This document shows positions 1 to 7,831 of a DNA stretch of 28,197 bases, in pieces. Below the pieces are notes generated by a model. The model was not told the origin of the DNA and searched no databases. It saw nothing but the letters and a program-made list of their open reading frames with translations. The stretch spans positions 1 through 28,197 of the forward strand of contig CANRFP010000006.1 of assembly GCA_947629895.1 (NCBI GenBank), read 5' to 3'. Numbering within the stretch: position 1 is the first letter of the stretch; each line of letters starts with the position of its first letter. This stretch comes from an uncultured Clostridia bacterium. GTDB taxonomy: Bacteria; Bacillota_A; Clostridia; Christensenellales; UBA1242. The position numbers and the translations under genes are program-made.

Positions 1-1300
1 TTATGCTTGTTAATGCTGAACAACCATAAAAAGCATAAGAACCTATAATTGTCACATCGTCAGGAATGGTGGACTTGGCACAACCCAAAATTAAAGTTTG
101 TGTTGAAGTGTTCACAATCACATTTTGACTATAGTCTTTATATTTTTGATTTCCTTCGGCAACTGTAATTGATGTTAAACCGGAACAATCACGAAATGCA
201 GAGTCGCTTATACTTGTAACTTTTTCTGGGATGGTTAGGCTGGTTAAACTTGAACAGCCCTCAAACGTAGAATTGCCTATGCTTGTAACATTGTCTGGAA
301 TGGTTATGCTTGTTAAAGACGAACAATCATAAAATGCAGAGTTGCCTATACTTTCCAAACTGCAATCCTTGCTTATCTCAACAGTTTGCAATCCAGAGCA
401 ACCATAAAATGCAGAGTGGCCTATACTTGTAACATTATCTGGAATTGTTATGCTTGTCAAAGACGAACAATCCTCAAATGCAGCGCCGTCTATACTTGTC
501 AAACTGCAATCCTTGCTTATCTCAACAGTTTGCAAATTGGAACAACCATCAAATGCAGAATCGCCTATACTTGTAACATTATTTGGAATGGTTATGCTTG
601 TCAAAGACGAACAATTCTTAAATGCAGAGTTGCCTATACTTGTCAAATTGCAATCTTTGCTCATTTCAACTGTTTTCAATTCTGAACAACCACGAAATGC
701 ATCAGAGTCTATGCTTGTAACTCCATTTGGAATATTTATGCTGGTTAAACTTGAACAGTTCTGAAATGCATCAAGGCCTATACTTGTAACACTATCTGGA
801 ATGGTTATGCTTGTTAAGCCTGAGCAGCCATAAAATGCAGAAGAACCTATACTTGTAACTTCGTCTGGAATGGTGGACTTGGCACAACCAAAAATTAAAG
901 TGTATGTTGAAGTGTTCACAATCACATTTTGACTATAGTCTTTATATTTTCTATTCCCGTCGGCAACCGTAAGTGATGTTAATCCTGAACAACCAGAAAA
1001 CGCATTGCTACCAATACTTGTGACTTTATCTGGAATGGTTATGCTTGTTAACGCTGAACAACCATTAAATGCAGAAGAACCTATACTTGTAACTTTATTT
1101 GGAATGGTTATGCTTGTTAAGCCTGAGCAACCACAAAATGCCCAACCGCCTATACTTGTAACGCTATTTGGAATGGTTATCTCTGTTAATTTTGAACAAT
1201 TCTCAAATGCAGAAATGCCAATAGTTGTAACTTTATCTGGAATGGTTATGCTTGTTAACGCTGAACAATCACGAAATGCATAATTGTCTATTGCCGCAAC
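1..1300 (-). repeat. Tandem LRR-coding array (69-bp unit) with an 804-bp higher-order repeat
   Basis: The DNA repeats with a period of mostly 69 bp (23 codons), seen on the plus strand as recurring blocks around ggaatggttatgcttgt. Two longer, nearly identical blocks (about 62-190 and 866-990) encode the YKDYSQNVIV insert. Matching bases in the two blocks lie 804 bp apart, an exact 268 codons, so a larger segment was probably duplicated as a block. Confidence 0.85.
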
Positions 1301-1687
1301 TTCAGTTTCATCTGCAAATTCCACACTTATCAATTTTGTTCTGTATGTATAAAAAGGGCTACTGGAATATGTAGAATTTCCCAACGATTTCACTTTGGTT
1401 GGAAAAACAATGCCGAAAGTGCTTGCACTTGCAATTCTCGATTTGGCATCGGCACTAAAACGTGTAAATTGGCCAGTGTAGTCAACTTCAAAATCTGCAT
1501 CATCTTGCACAATTAAGTCCGGCGTTACTGTTTCCGCTTTTACGGCTAAGTCGGATGCACTCATCTCTGTTGCCTGTGCGAAATTTGTTGATTTGTTAAA
1601 ATCAATGCTTAAAAACAAACCTGACATAAATGCCACCATAATTACACACGCTACGAATAGTTTAAAAATGCTTTTATGTTTTGTCAT
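1..1687 (-). CDS. Secreted BspA-type leucine-rich-repeat surface protein (C-terminus beyond window)
   Basis: The reading frame is open from the ATG at 1687-1685 to the left edge, giving 562 codons without a stop, so the C-terminus is missing. A strong AAGGAG site lies just upstream (about 1691-1698), with a TATAAT-like -10 at 1715-1720 but no good -35. Residues about 5-30 form a basic-plus-hydrophobic signal peptide, with a possible signal peptidase site after FAQA. Residues about 40-130 are non-repetitive. From about residue 130 there are roughly sixteen LRR_5 units of mostly 23 residues, with the pattern AFxxCSxLTSITIPdxVTSIG. Two units carry a longer insert containing YKDYSQNVIVNTST. Proteins of this family are secreted or surface-bound and are often implicated in adhesion or protein binding. 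Any anchor would lie in the missing C-terminus. The family call is secure; the ligand is unknown. Confidence 0.9.
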   Translation of the reverse strand, partial: MTKHKSIFKLFVACVIMVAFMSGLFLSIDFNKSTNFAQATEMSASDLAVKAETVTPDLIVQDDADFEVDYTGQFTRFSADAKSRIASASTFGIVFPTKVKSLGNSTYSSSPFYTYRTKLISVEFADETEVAAIDNYAFRDCSALTSITIPDKVTTIGISAFENCSKLTEITIPNSVTSIGGWAFCGCSGLTSITIPNKVTSIGSSAFNGCSALTSITIPDKVTSIGSNAFSGCSGLTSLTVADGNRKYKDYSQNVIVNTSTYTLIFGCAKSTIPDEVTSIGSSAFYGCSGLTSITIPDSVTSIGLDAFQNCSSLTSINIPNGVTSIDSDAFRGCSELKTVEMSKDCNLTSIGNSAFKNCSSLTSITIPNNVTSIGDSAFDGCSNLQTVEISKDCSLTSIDGAAFEDCSSLTSITIPDNVTSIGHSAFYGCSGLQTVEISKDCSLESIGNSAFYDCSSLTSITIPDNVTSIGNSTFEGCSSLTSLTIPEKVTSISDSAFRDCSGLTSITVAEGNQKYKDYSQNVIVNTSTQTLILGCAKSTIPDDVTIIGSYAFYGCSALTSI

Positions 1688-1760
1688 ATCTTTTCTCCTT
1701 TAACGCTTACATTTATTATAGTCATTATTTCATAATATATAGGCTCTTATTAGTTTCATT

Positions 1761-1851
1761 TGGCGGAGACGGTGGGATTCGGACCCACGTGCCGATTTCT
1801 CGACAACCGCATTTCGAGTGCGGCTCGTTGCGACCACTTCGATACGTCTCC
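1761..1851 (-). tRNA. tRNA-Ser (anticodon CGA)
   Basis: On the minus strand this 91-nt sequence folds as a class II tRNA. The acceptor arms are GGAGACG and CGTCTCC, the discriminator is G, and CCA is encoded. The anticodon stem CCGCA/TGCGG holds loop CTCGAAA, which puts CGA at 1814-1816. There is a long variable arm typical of Ser, and the T arm carries GTTCGAATC. Its own promoter lies immediately upstream. I see no clear terminator between its 3' end and the downstream LRR gene, so read-through into that gene is possible. Confidence 0.95.
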
Positions 1852-1861
1852 AAACGGTTTT

Positions 1862-1890
1862 ATTATATCACGGGAAGCGGACTTTTGCAA
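1862..1890 (-). promoter_or_regulatory. Promoter of tRNA-Ser
   Basis: Read on the minus strand, a -35 TTGCAA (1890-1885), a 17-nt spacer and a perfect -10 TATAAT (1867-1862) lie about 10 nt before the mature tRNA 5' end at 1851. Confidence 0.75.
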
Positions 1891-1992
1891 TCTTTTATTT
1901 AAAAAACTTCCTTTTAATTGCAAATTCGCCATGTTTTTTTGTCAATTTTTGCTGGGCGGGATAATATAATTAGAAGATACAGGAGATTTTTT

Positions 1993-2325
1993 ATGCCATT
2001 TCTAATCACAGAACCACAAAGAATAGGTGGAACAACTTTGGGCTACAGCGTGTATCCTTATCACCACTCTTTTGACGACCACGCAAACCCTTTGCTTGGC
2101 AATCAGAAACTTGTCATCTTTGCTCTTAAAAATTCGCCCTTTATCGAAACTGACCACATTGTGCATCAGGAGATGTTTAAATATGAAAACACAACTTCTG
2201 GATATGTTGACGAGAGATTGAAGGATTTTGTTTCAAAACACGAAGAATATGTTTTTGACAAGCGTGCGGTTAGCGATTATTTTGCAAGAGTTCAAACCAA
2301 GAATGCAGGAAGCGGAAAACAGTAA
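1993..2325 (+). CDS. Hypothetical 110-aa protein
   Basis: The start is the ATG at 1993, preceded by AGGAGA (1981-1986) at good spacing; a longer in-frame extension to 1918 lacks a ribosome site. A TATAAT-like -10 lies at 1965-1970, with a poorly spaced TTGTCA (1939-1944) upstream. The product is small and soluble with no signal peptide or membrane helix. It is rich in aromatic residues and histidines near the N-terminus (YSVYPYHHSFDDHANP) and has a charged C-terminal half. I do not recognise the family. It lies 45 bp before the chosen comEC start and probably heads the same transcript. Confidence 0.7.
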   Translation: MPFLITEPQRIGGTTLGYSVYPYHHSFDDHANPLLGNQKLVIFALKNSPFIETDHIVHQEMFKYENTTSGYVDERLKDFVSKHEEYVFDKRAVSDYFARVQTKNAGSGKQ

Positions 2326-2370
2326 AAAAATTTGCAAAAAGTGAAATTTTGTGCTATTCTTTTGTTGTTT

Positions 2371-3867
2371 ATGAACGGCAAAAAAGTTTTTTTTCATTCC
2401 AGACCAATTTTTTATGCTTTTTTAGCGTTTTTGTTGGCACTTTCAACAACAAAATTCATTTTTGACGGAAACATTTCCTATATTATTTTTGATTGTGTCA
2501 TTCTTGTGGCATTTGTTGCATTTACCATTTGGACAAAAAGTTTCAAAATTTTGGCGGTTGTGCTTGCACTGTTTGCATTTGGAATTGGTTGGTGGTTTTT
2601 GGGAATTTCCACTTTTGAGGGCAAACATTTTCAAGAAGAGTGCCAAGTTGTTGCACGGCTTTCAGATGATATGACAACCTATTATAATAATGTTAGTGTT
2701 GTGGCAAAAGATGTGAAAATAAATGGAAAGAGCGAGGCAAACATTTCGCTATACATAAAAAATGGAGCTGGCAAAGTTAAAGCGGGGGATGTGATAACCT
2801 TTGTTGCCCAAATTGAAAATGCTCAACTTTTTGAGGGCGAAAAATTTAACAGTTATTTTTATCGCGACCACACGCCATACACCGCCACAATTTCAAACTT
2901 TGTTGTGCAGGGAAACAAACTTTCGGCAATGGAGCAATTCAGGCTAAAAACAAAAAACCTTTTAATTGAAAACATGGGGCAAGAGCAGGGGCAGGTTGCT
3001 TATGCGGTTTTGTTTGGTGACAGAAGTGATGTTGACAGCGAGGTGTTTGCCGACTTTCAATCGGCGGGCATTGTGCATTTGCTGGCTGTTTCGGGGCTGC
3101 ATATAAGTTTTCTTTTGGCAATCATTGCTTTCATTTTGAAAAAATGCCATGTGAAAGGGTTTTGGAATTTTCTTGTGTGCTTGTTGCTGCTGGGGCTTTA
3201 TGCTTATGCGTGCAATTTCTCCCCTTCAATTTTGAGGGCGGGCATAATGGGCTTGGCGCTAACCTTATCTGTGCAAACGGGCAAATGGTATGACGGGCTA
3301 AACGCTTTGGGGCTGGCAGGAATGCTCATTTTGCTGATTTTTCCACTTTTTTCGCTTGATTTGGGCTTTTTAATGAGTTTTTTCTGCGTTTTGGCTATTT
3401 TCACACTTTCGCCAATTCTCACAAAATTTTTCTCAAAAGTTTTTCCAAAAATAATCTCGGCTGGGCTTGGGCTTTCGGTGGGAGTGCAAGTTGGAGTTTT
3501 GCCTTTCATGGCAAAGATGGGAACGGTTTTCAATGTGCTGACAGTTTTTGCAAATCTTATAATAATTCCAATTTTTTCGCTTGTTTATCCACTGCTTTTT
3601 GTGGGCACAATTTTAACGCTGATTATGCCATTTTGCGGTTTTCTGCTGAAAATTAGCGGTTTTGGACTGGATTTTATCCATAAAATTGCAATTTTCTTTG
3701 GAAAAACAAATTTATTGTTTAATTTAAGTCCTATAAATATCTTTGCTGTTGCAGCCATTTTTGTGCTATGCTTTTTGTGTAGCAGATATTTCTTGGCTGG
3801 CAAAAAAGAAAAGACAATTTGCTGCTCGTGCCTTTCGGTTTTGAGCGTGGTGTTGTTGTGTTTATAA
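2371..3867 (+). CDS. comEC: ComEC/Rec2-family membrane protein lacking the C-terminal metallo-beta-lactamase domain
   Basis: ComEC forms the inner-membrane channel for single-stranded DNA during competence. The sequence shows two N-terminal hydrophobic helices, then a soluble OB-like DUF4131 region (about residues 75-190, counting from the ATG at 2371). A Competence domain with many membrane helices follows, containing the hallmark HLLAVSGLHIS. The protein ends just after a last hydrophobic stretch (LSVLSVVLLCL). The usual metallo-beta-lactamase-like domain is absent, so its 498 aa fall well short of the roughly 700-800 aa typical of Firmicutes. The start is uncertain: an in-frame TTG at 2332 and GTG at 2341 are alternatives, and none has a convincing ribosome site. 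The ATG leaves a natural N-terminus just before the conserved RP. The stop overlaps an ATG of the next frame (TAATG), and holA follows at once. Confidence 0.88.
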   Translation: MNGKKVFFHSRPIFYAFLAFLLALSTTKFIFDGNISYIIFDCVILVAFVAFTIWTKSFKILAVVLALFAFGIGWWFLGISTFEGKHFQEECQVVARLSDDMTTYYNNVSVVAKDVKINGKSEANISLYIKNGAGKVKAGDVITFVAQIENAQLFEGEKFNSYFYRDHTPYTATISNFVVQGNKLSAMEQFRLKTKNLLIENMGQEQGQVAYAVLFGDRSDVDSEVFADFQSAGIVHLLAVSGLHISFLLAIIAFILKKCHVKGFWNFLVCLLLLGLYAYACNFSPSILRAGIMGLALTLSVQTGKWYDGLNALGLAGMLILLIFPLFSLDLGFLMSFFCVLAIFTLSPILTKFFSKVFPKIISAGLGLSVGVQVGVLPFMAKMGTVFNVLTVFANLIIIPIFSLVYPLLFVGTILTLIMPFCGFLLKISGFGLDFIHKIAIFFGKTNLLFNLSPINIFAVAAIFVLCFLCSRYFLAGKKEKTICCSCLSVLSVVLLCL

Positions 3868-3878
3868 TGGAGGTGAAT

Positions 3879-4811
3879 ATGAAAACACTTAAAAACAGAT
3901 TGACAAAAAAAGTTGAGCCTTGCTATTGCGTTCAAGGTGAGGACATTTTGCTTTATGACAAGGCGCTTGAACTTATCAAAAACGCATGCAACCTTCAAAT
4001 GGAGGAGTTTAATTTTTTGGTTTTTGATGATGACAACTTGAATGTTGATGCCATAATAAACTCATGCGAAACTTTGCCAATGGGAAGTGACAAAAAAGTG
4101 GTTTTGCTTAAAAATATAACAAAAATCACCGAAAATTTGAAGAAAAAACTGCAAGAATACACAAAAAAGCCGGTTGAAAGCACTTGTTTGGTGGTTTTTG
4201 ACTTTTACAATAAATTTGACTTTTTGATTGCTGAAAAGGTGAGCGCAAAGCGATTGGACGAGAAAAGTTTGTCAGAAATTATCACTGCCACCTTAAAGGC
4301 GAAGGGCAAAACAATCACTGCTGATGCATGCCAAAAACTTATTGATTGTTGCTGCAACTATTATTCACTCATAAAAAACGAATTGGACAAATTGCTGGCT
4401 TTGGACGAGAGCGAAATCACAGCCAAATTGGTTGAAAATTTGGTTTGCAAAGAAACGGAGTTTACTGTTTTTGAACTCACCGATGCTCTTTCAAAAAGAG
4501 ATGCAAGCAAGGCGGTTTCGTTGTTGAACTTAATGGAAAAGGACACAAAAACTTACACGCTTGTTTTAAATCATTTTAGGCGACTTTTCTTTGCATCAAT
4601 TTCAGATTTATCTGATAAAGAACTTGCGGATTTGTTGTCGGTTAAAGAATATGCGGTGACAAAATCGCGTGCACTTGCCAAGAATTTTTCAAAAATACAA
4701 CTTAAAAACATATATGAAATGCTGAATGATGTGGATTTTTATATAAAAAATGGGCAAATGCAAATTGAAAATGCGCTATATTATTTGATTTTTGGTGTTT
4801 TATATTGTTAA
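3879..4811 (+). CDS. holA: DNA polymerase III subunit delta
   Basis: HolA is the clamp-loader subunit that opens the beta sliding clamp. The 310-aa product has the expected N-terminal pattern (CYCVQGEDILLYDKALELI, like YxxxGeDxfL in the family). An AAA+-like middle region follows, with a helical C-terminal collar domain (ALSKRDASKAVSLLNLM, then NHFRRLFFA). Its length is near the usual ~330-340. I chose the ATG at 3879 because GGAGGTG (3869-3875) lies just before it. The in-frame ATG at 3867 overlaps the comEC stop and would add four residues. The comEC-holA order is common in Firmicutes. The HD-domain gene follows after 25 bp, so the three are probably co-transcribed. Confidence 0.9.
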   Translation: MKTLKNRLTKKVEPCYCVQGEDILLYDKALELIKNACNLQMEEFNFLVFDDDNLNVDAIINSCETLPMGSDKKVVLLKNITKITENLKKKLQEYTKKPVESTCLVVFDFYNKFDFLIAEKVSAKRLDEKSLSEIITATLKAKGKTITADACQKLIDCCCNYYSLIKNELDKLLALDESEITAKLVENLVCKETEFTVFELTDALSKRDASKAVSLLNLMEKDTKTYTLVLNHFRRLFFASISDLSDKELADLLSVKEYAVTKSRALAKNFSKIQLKNIYEMLNDVDFYIKNGQMQIENALYYLIFGVLYC

Positions 4812-4836
4812 TATAATATAAATAAGAGGTGTTTTT

Positions 4837-5427
4837 ATGGAATTGGAAGAAATAAAACAAGAATTTTTGGAAATTTTTTATGACAACATTGAAAGAGATG
4901 GCGCAGAGGACCTTTTGAACTATCTTGAAAAAACGGACTTTTTCACCGCTCCTGCATCGGGCAGACGACACAGCAATTTTGAAGGCGGTTTGTGCTTTCA
5001 CAGCATAAATGTTTACAAAAGGTTTGTTCGGTTGCTACAAATGGAGTATGGCGACACTTGGAGCGAAAAGATTTCCCAAGAGAGTGTTGCAATCATTGCC
5101 TTGCTTCACGACATTTGCAAAGTGAATACATACACAGTTGACATGAAAAATGTTAAGGTTGACGGTCAGTGGGTGCAAAAACCTTATTACAAATATTTTG
5201 ACACACTGCCTTATGGGCATGGCGAAAAGTCGGTTTATATGATTTCTGGCTTTATGAAACTCACGCGGGAGGAGGCTTTGGCAATAAATTGGCACATGGG
5301 TTGCTTTGACCCACGCAGTGCCAACTCAAATGTTCTTTCAGATGTGTTCTATAGATATCCAATTGTTTACCTATTTCATATAGCAGATTATATGGCAAGT
5401 TACCTTGACGAAAAAGTTGAGGAGTGA
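4837..5427 (+). CDS. HD-domain metal-dependent hydrolase, YhaM-like
   Basis: This 196-aa soluble protein has the HD-superfamily metal-ligand series: H55 (GGLCFHS), H91-D92 (LLHDICK), H128 (YGHGEKS), H153 (NWHMG) and D184 (HIADYMA). The pattern, with a GG-x-xxHS first helix and LLHDixK, resembles the catalytic domain of YhaM-type 3'-5' exoribonucleases and small phage or Firmicute HD hydrolases. It has no separate OB-fold nucleic-acid domain. The substrate cannot be told from the sequence; a phosphodiester or nucleotide is likely. The ribosome site AAGAGGTG (4824-4831) fits the ATG at 4837. A TATAAT (4812-4817) just after the holA stop could add an internal promoter, but no good -35 is seen. 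Confidence 0.85.
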   Translation: MELEEIKQEFLEIFYDNIERDGAEDLLNYLEKTDFFTAPASGRRHSNFEGGLCFHSINVYKRFVRLLQMEYGDTWSEKISQESVAIIALLHDICKVNTYTVDMKNVKVDGQWVQKPYYKYFDTLPYGHGEKSVYMISGFMKLTREEALAINWHMGCFDPRSANSNVLSDVFYRYPIVYLFHIADYMASYLDEKVEE

Positions 5428-5536
5428 TTTTGCGAACACGGGGCATCGTTGTGTTAAAATCTTCAAAAATCGCATAAATAATTAAAGAAATTTTAAAAAA
5501 ATTGCCACTATTTCGACATTTTTTGGGAAAAGGGTA

Positions 5537-5565
5537 TTGACAACACGCAAAAGATGAGATATAAT
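5537..5565 (+). promoter_or_regulatory. Consensus sigma-A type promoter of the 572-aa protein gene
   Basis: A perfect -35 TTGACA (5537-5542), a 17-nt spacer and a perfect -10 TATAAT (5560-5565) are followed by a short leader and AGGAGGTG. Such an exact consensus predicts strong, constitutive expression. Confidence 0.88.
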
Positions 5566-5596
5566 ATAGTCAACAAATAAACAGGAGGTGTTTATT

Positions 5597-7315
5597 ATGG
5601 AAATAAAAGCAACTGATCTTAAAAAACAGGTTTACAAATTGGATGATCCAGAAATATCATGGATAAAATCCGCAGTTCCTTATGTTAGCGGAAATCCTCT
5701 TGATGGGGAATATATAGAAGTAACCACTAATGTAGGCTCTTCACTTAGGACCAAGCGCAAAGTTATTTTCTTTGAGATTGAAAAGCTTGGGACTGCTGCA
5801 TTTGTTGAAACAAAGGGGCATTATAAATTGGTTGTGGATGCTTCTGTTGATGCAGCATCCAAAAAAGTGACATTCACCACTGCAAGCGGAACCGATACGA
5901 CTGCTGCTTCAACAATCACAATGGATTTGAAACCTGAAATTGAAGATGCGATAAATCACGGCACTTTTGTCACTTCACTTTCGTCCTTGAAGGCTGGTAA
6001 GAAAACCTTAAAACTTGGAAAAGTTGGAAAGGGGATTCTTATAGGTGCATTGGCAGTTGGATTATTAGCAACTGCAGCAGTAGGCACAACGGAGGGCCTT
6101 GTAAACAATTACAAAAACTTCTCTGGGCATTCGTTAGATGAAGCTGTTGTTGCAGAAGTTTCTAAGGATTTGAATCTTAATGAGAAAACTTTATCCACAT
6201 TCGCAAACAACTATAATGGTGTTGTTTACAGTGTTGGCAATCCTTGGGTTGTTGGCGCAACTCCTCTTGATGTTTTGAAAGGCAATACGTTGGGCAAACA
6301 TGCAGGAGAATATAACTTTGCAGGCAAAAAATCTTATAGCAAAGAAAACAAACAAGTTCTTGCTGAGGATATAGCTTTTGCTATGGCAAAGGATGTTATT
6401 GCAGAATACGATATGGCTGGAAAAGATATTGACGCCTTGAATCCTCAATATCCAATCACTGTAAATAACACAGACGCTTCAAAAACAGAAGGTTTTGTTG
6501 AAATTCTTCAAAACATTAATTTAGAAAATGCAAACGGTGCACATTCCAAACTTTCCGAGTCACAAATTAATGCTATACTTGATTATTATCAAACTTTCTG
6601 GGAAGAAGAAGCAACAAAAATAACAGAAAAAGGTGCTTTAGCAAATGCAAATGCACAGGCGGCTGCCAACGCGAAGGCAAACGCAACCGCACAAGCAGAA
6701 GCATCTATTGACGCAGCAATTCGTTCTGAGTTTAGTTCAACAGTTGGCGAGTATGACATCGATTGGAACACTGGAAAATTTGTTGCTTGGTCTGCAGATG
6801 AAGATAGAGAATTTAGATATAGCGGACAATCAGATGCTCTTATCAAGAATTTTGAAAATGGCGAAACAATAACACCAGAAGAAATCGCAGCAGCAATCGA
6901 TGGCGCAGAAATAACAAAAGGTCAAAAATTGGAAAATTATATTGGCGATTTGTTTGGAGAAGGCAAAACTTATTCTGATATGAAAGAAAAATTTGAAACA
7001 AAATTGGGAACAAAAAGAGATTCTGACCAAATTAAATATGCTGCTGATAGAGTTGATTATTATGTTGACCTTGACACAACAAATTATGCCGCAGACAACA
7101 CAATGACTGTAACCTATTACGTTGACTGTTATAAACAAAACGAAAACACAAAGGCGTATGAGTATTCTGGCTCTTCCACAGTTGAAGGAAAAACTGTTGT
7201 TACAAACGGAGTTGCATCACCAGATGCACGTGTTGGAACAGCAATGTCAATGTTTGACAGATTAACTTTCAAAAACAGTGGAATTTCACGTGAAGAAGAT
7301 GTTCTTGTAAAATAA
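5597..7315 (+). CDS. Unrecognised 572-aa protein with one central membrane helix
   Basis: The start is the ATG at 5597, six bases after a perfect AGGAGGTG (5583-5590); an in-frame GTG at 5588 lies inside that site. The N-terminal ~145 residues have no signal peptide and look soluble, with beta-rich, Thr/Val-rich stretches. A basic run (KKTLKLGKVGKG) precedes one membrane helix at about residues 147-165 (LIGALAVGLLATAAVG). By the positive-inside rule the N-terminal domain is cytoplasmic and the ~400-residue C-terminal part is outside. The C-terminal part has an Ala-rich helix at about 345-375 (ANANAQAAANAKANATAQAE), then an acidic mixed region and a beta-rich end with several YxVD motifs. I recognise no family and no enzyme motif. 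It is a single-gene unit between its own promoter and terminator and should be abundant. Confidence 0.85.
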   Translation: MEIKATDLKKQVYKLDDPEISWIKSAVPYVSGNPLDGEYIEVTTNVGSSLRTKRKVIFFEIEKLGTAAFVETKGHYKLVVDASVDAASKKVTFTTASGTDTTAASTITMDLKPEIEDAINHGTFVTSLSSLKAGKKTLKLGKVGKGILIGALAVGLLATAAVGTTEGLVNNYKNFSGHSLDEAVVAEVSKDLNLNEKTLSTFANNYNGVVYSVGNPWVVGATPLDVLKGNTLGKHAGEYNFAGKKSYSKENKQVLAEDIAFAMAKDVIAEYDMAGKDIDALNPQYPITVNNTDASKTEGFVEILQNINLENANGAHSKLSESQINAILDYYQTFWEEEATKITEKGALANANAQAAANAKANATAQAEASIDAAIRSEFSSTVGEYDIDWNTGKFVAWSADEDREFRYSGQSDALIKNFENGETITPEEIAAAIDGAEITKGQKLENYIGDLFGEGKTYSDMKEKFETKLGTKRDSDQIKYAADRVDYYVDLDTTNYAADNTMTVTYYVDCYKQNENTKAYEYSGSSTVEGKTVVTNGVASPDARVGTAMSMFDRLTFKNSGISREEDVLVK

Positions 7316-7318
7316 AAA

Positions 7319-7348
7319 CAAAAAACAGGCAAAAACGCCTGTTTTTTT
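7319..7348 (+). terminator. Intrinsic terminator after the 572-aa protein gene
   Basis: The stem AAAACAGGC (7322-7330) pairs with GCCTGTTTT (7337-7345) around a 6-nt loop and runs into a T tract ending at 7348. It starts four bases after the stop codon. Confidence 0.9.
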
Positions 7349-7394
7349 AACGTTTCAAAAGAAATTTGCATAAAAAATCGTATTGGAGGTTTTT

Positions 7395-7655
7395 ATGCAA
7401 GAAATTCAAAAAGAAAGGTTTAAAACTGCTCAGGATTGCCGAGAGGACATAATTGGCGAACTTATGGCAATAACGCAATATGAAAACCATTATTATGCCA
7501 CCGATGACCCTGTGGCAAGGGCAACAATTTTGGATATTATGAATGAAGAGAAAATGCATGTGGGGCAGTTGTTTGGGCTTTTGTTTAGGCTTGATGAAGT
7601 GGCTCAAACGCAATTTGAAAAAGGTTTTGACGAATTTTTGAATGATGATGAATAA
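7395..7655 (+). CDS. Small ferritin-like protein (half-ferritin, resembling encapsulated ferritin EncFtn)
   Basis: The 86-aa product starts at the ATG at 7395, after GGAGGT (7385-7390). It is predicted as a helical hairpin carrying one half of a di-iron site: E22 (GELMAITQYE), E52 and H55 (NEEKMHV), with Y29 nearby. The spacing of ExxxxxxY, a DP turn and EExxH closely matches encapsulin-associated EncFtn, which builds a ferritin centre at a dimer interface from two short subunits. Full-length ferritins and rubrerythrins have both halves in one chain. A role in iron oxidation, storage or oxidative defence is inferred from the family. No encapsulin shell gene is nearby, and no encapsulin targeting peptide is evident in the acidic C-terminus (FDEFLNDDE). 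Only 39 bp separate the gene from the preceding terminator, and no clear promoter is seen, so it may depend on read-through. Confidence 0.82.
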   Translation: MQEIQKERFKTAQDCREDIIGELMAITQYENHYYATDDPVARATILDIMNEEKMHVGQLFGLLFRLDEVAQTQFEKGFDEFLNDDE

Positions 7656-7656
7656 C

Positions 7657-7688
7657 AAAAAACTGCATTGAAAGATGCAGTTTTTTTT
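7657..7688. terminator. Bidirectional intrinsic terminator between the half-ferritin gene and tRNA-Leu
   Basis: Arms AAAAAACTGCAT (7657-7668) and ATGCAGTTTTTT (7675-7686) surround a 6-nt loop, with a T tract on each strand. It directly follows the half-ferritin stop on the plus strand and lies just past the tRNA-Leu 3' end on the minus strand, so it can end both converging transcripts. Confidence 0.9.
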
Positions 7689-7690
7689 GT

Positions 7691-7776
7691 TGGTGCGGAT
7701 GGAGAGGGTCGAACTCTCATGGTGTTGCCACCGCAGGCACCTGAAGCCTGTGCGTCTGCCATTCCGCCACATCCGC
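7691..7776 (-). tRNA. tRNA-Leu (anticodon CAG)
   Basis: On the minus strand an 86-nt class II tRNA begins GCGGATG and ends CATCCGC, discriminator A and encoded CCA. The anticodon stem CAGGC/GCCTG holds loop TTCAGGT, which puts CAG at 7743-7741. A long variable arm and the T loop GTTCGAC are present. Confidence 0.95.
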
Positions 7777-7785
7777 TTGAACTTT

Positions 7786-7814
7786 ATTTTAATATATTTA
7801 TCTTGTTTTGTCAA
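7786..7814 (-). promoter_or_regulatory. Promoter of tRNA-Leu
   Basis: On the minus strand a perfect -35 TTGACA (7814-7809), a 17-nt spacer and -10 TAAAAT (7791-7786) lie about 10 nt before the tRNA 5' end. It is back-to-back with the rlmD promoter; 17 bp separate the two -35 boxes. Confidence 0.82.
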
Positions 7815-7831
7815 GAGAAATGCCCGCTTGC

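Noticed and set aside
386..1283. Plus-strand open frames in the repeat region
   Set aside because: They are antisense shadows of the LRR array; the minus frame is open over 562 codons with a signal peptide and ribosome site, and these have neither.
1681..1902. Plus-strand open frame across tRNA-Ser
   Set aside because: It runs through a complete tRNA and its promoter on the other strand, with no ribosome site.
3830..3890. Frameshift at the comEC end hiding the missing domain
   Set aside because: All frames after the stop lead straight into holA; no metallo-beta-lactamase-like sequence is present downstream.
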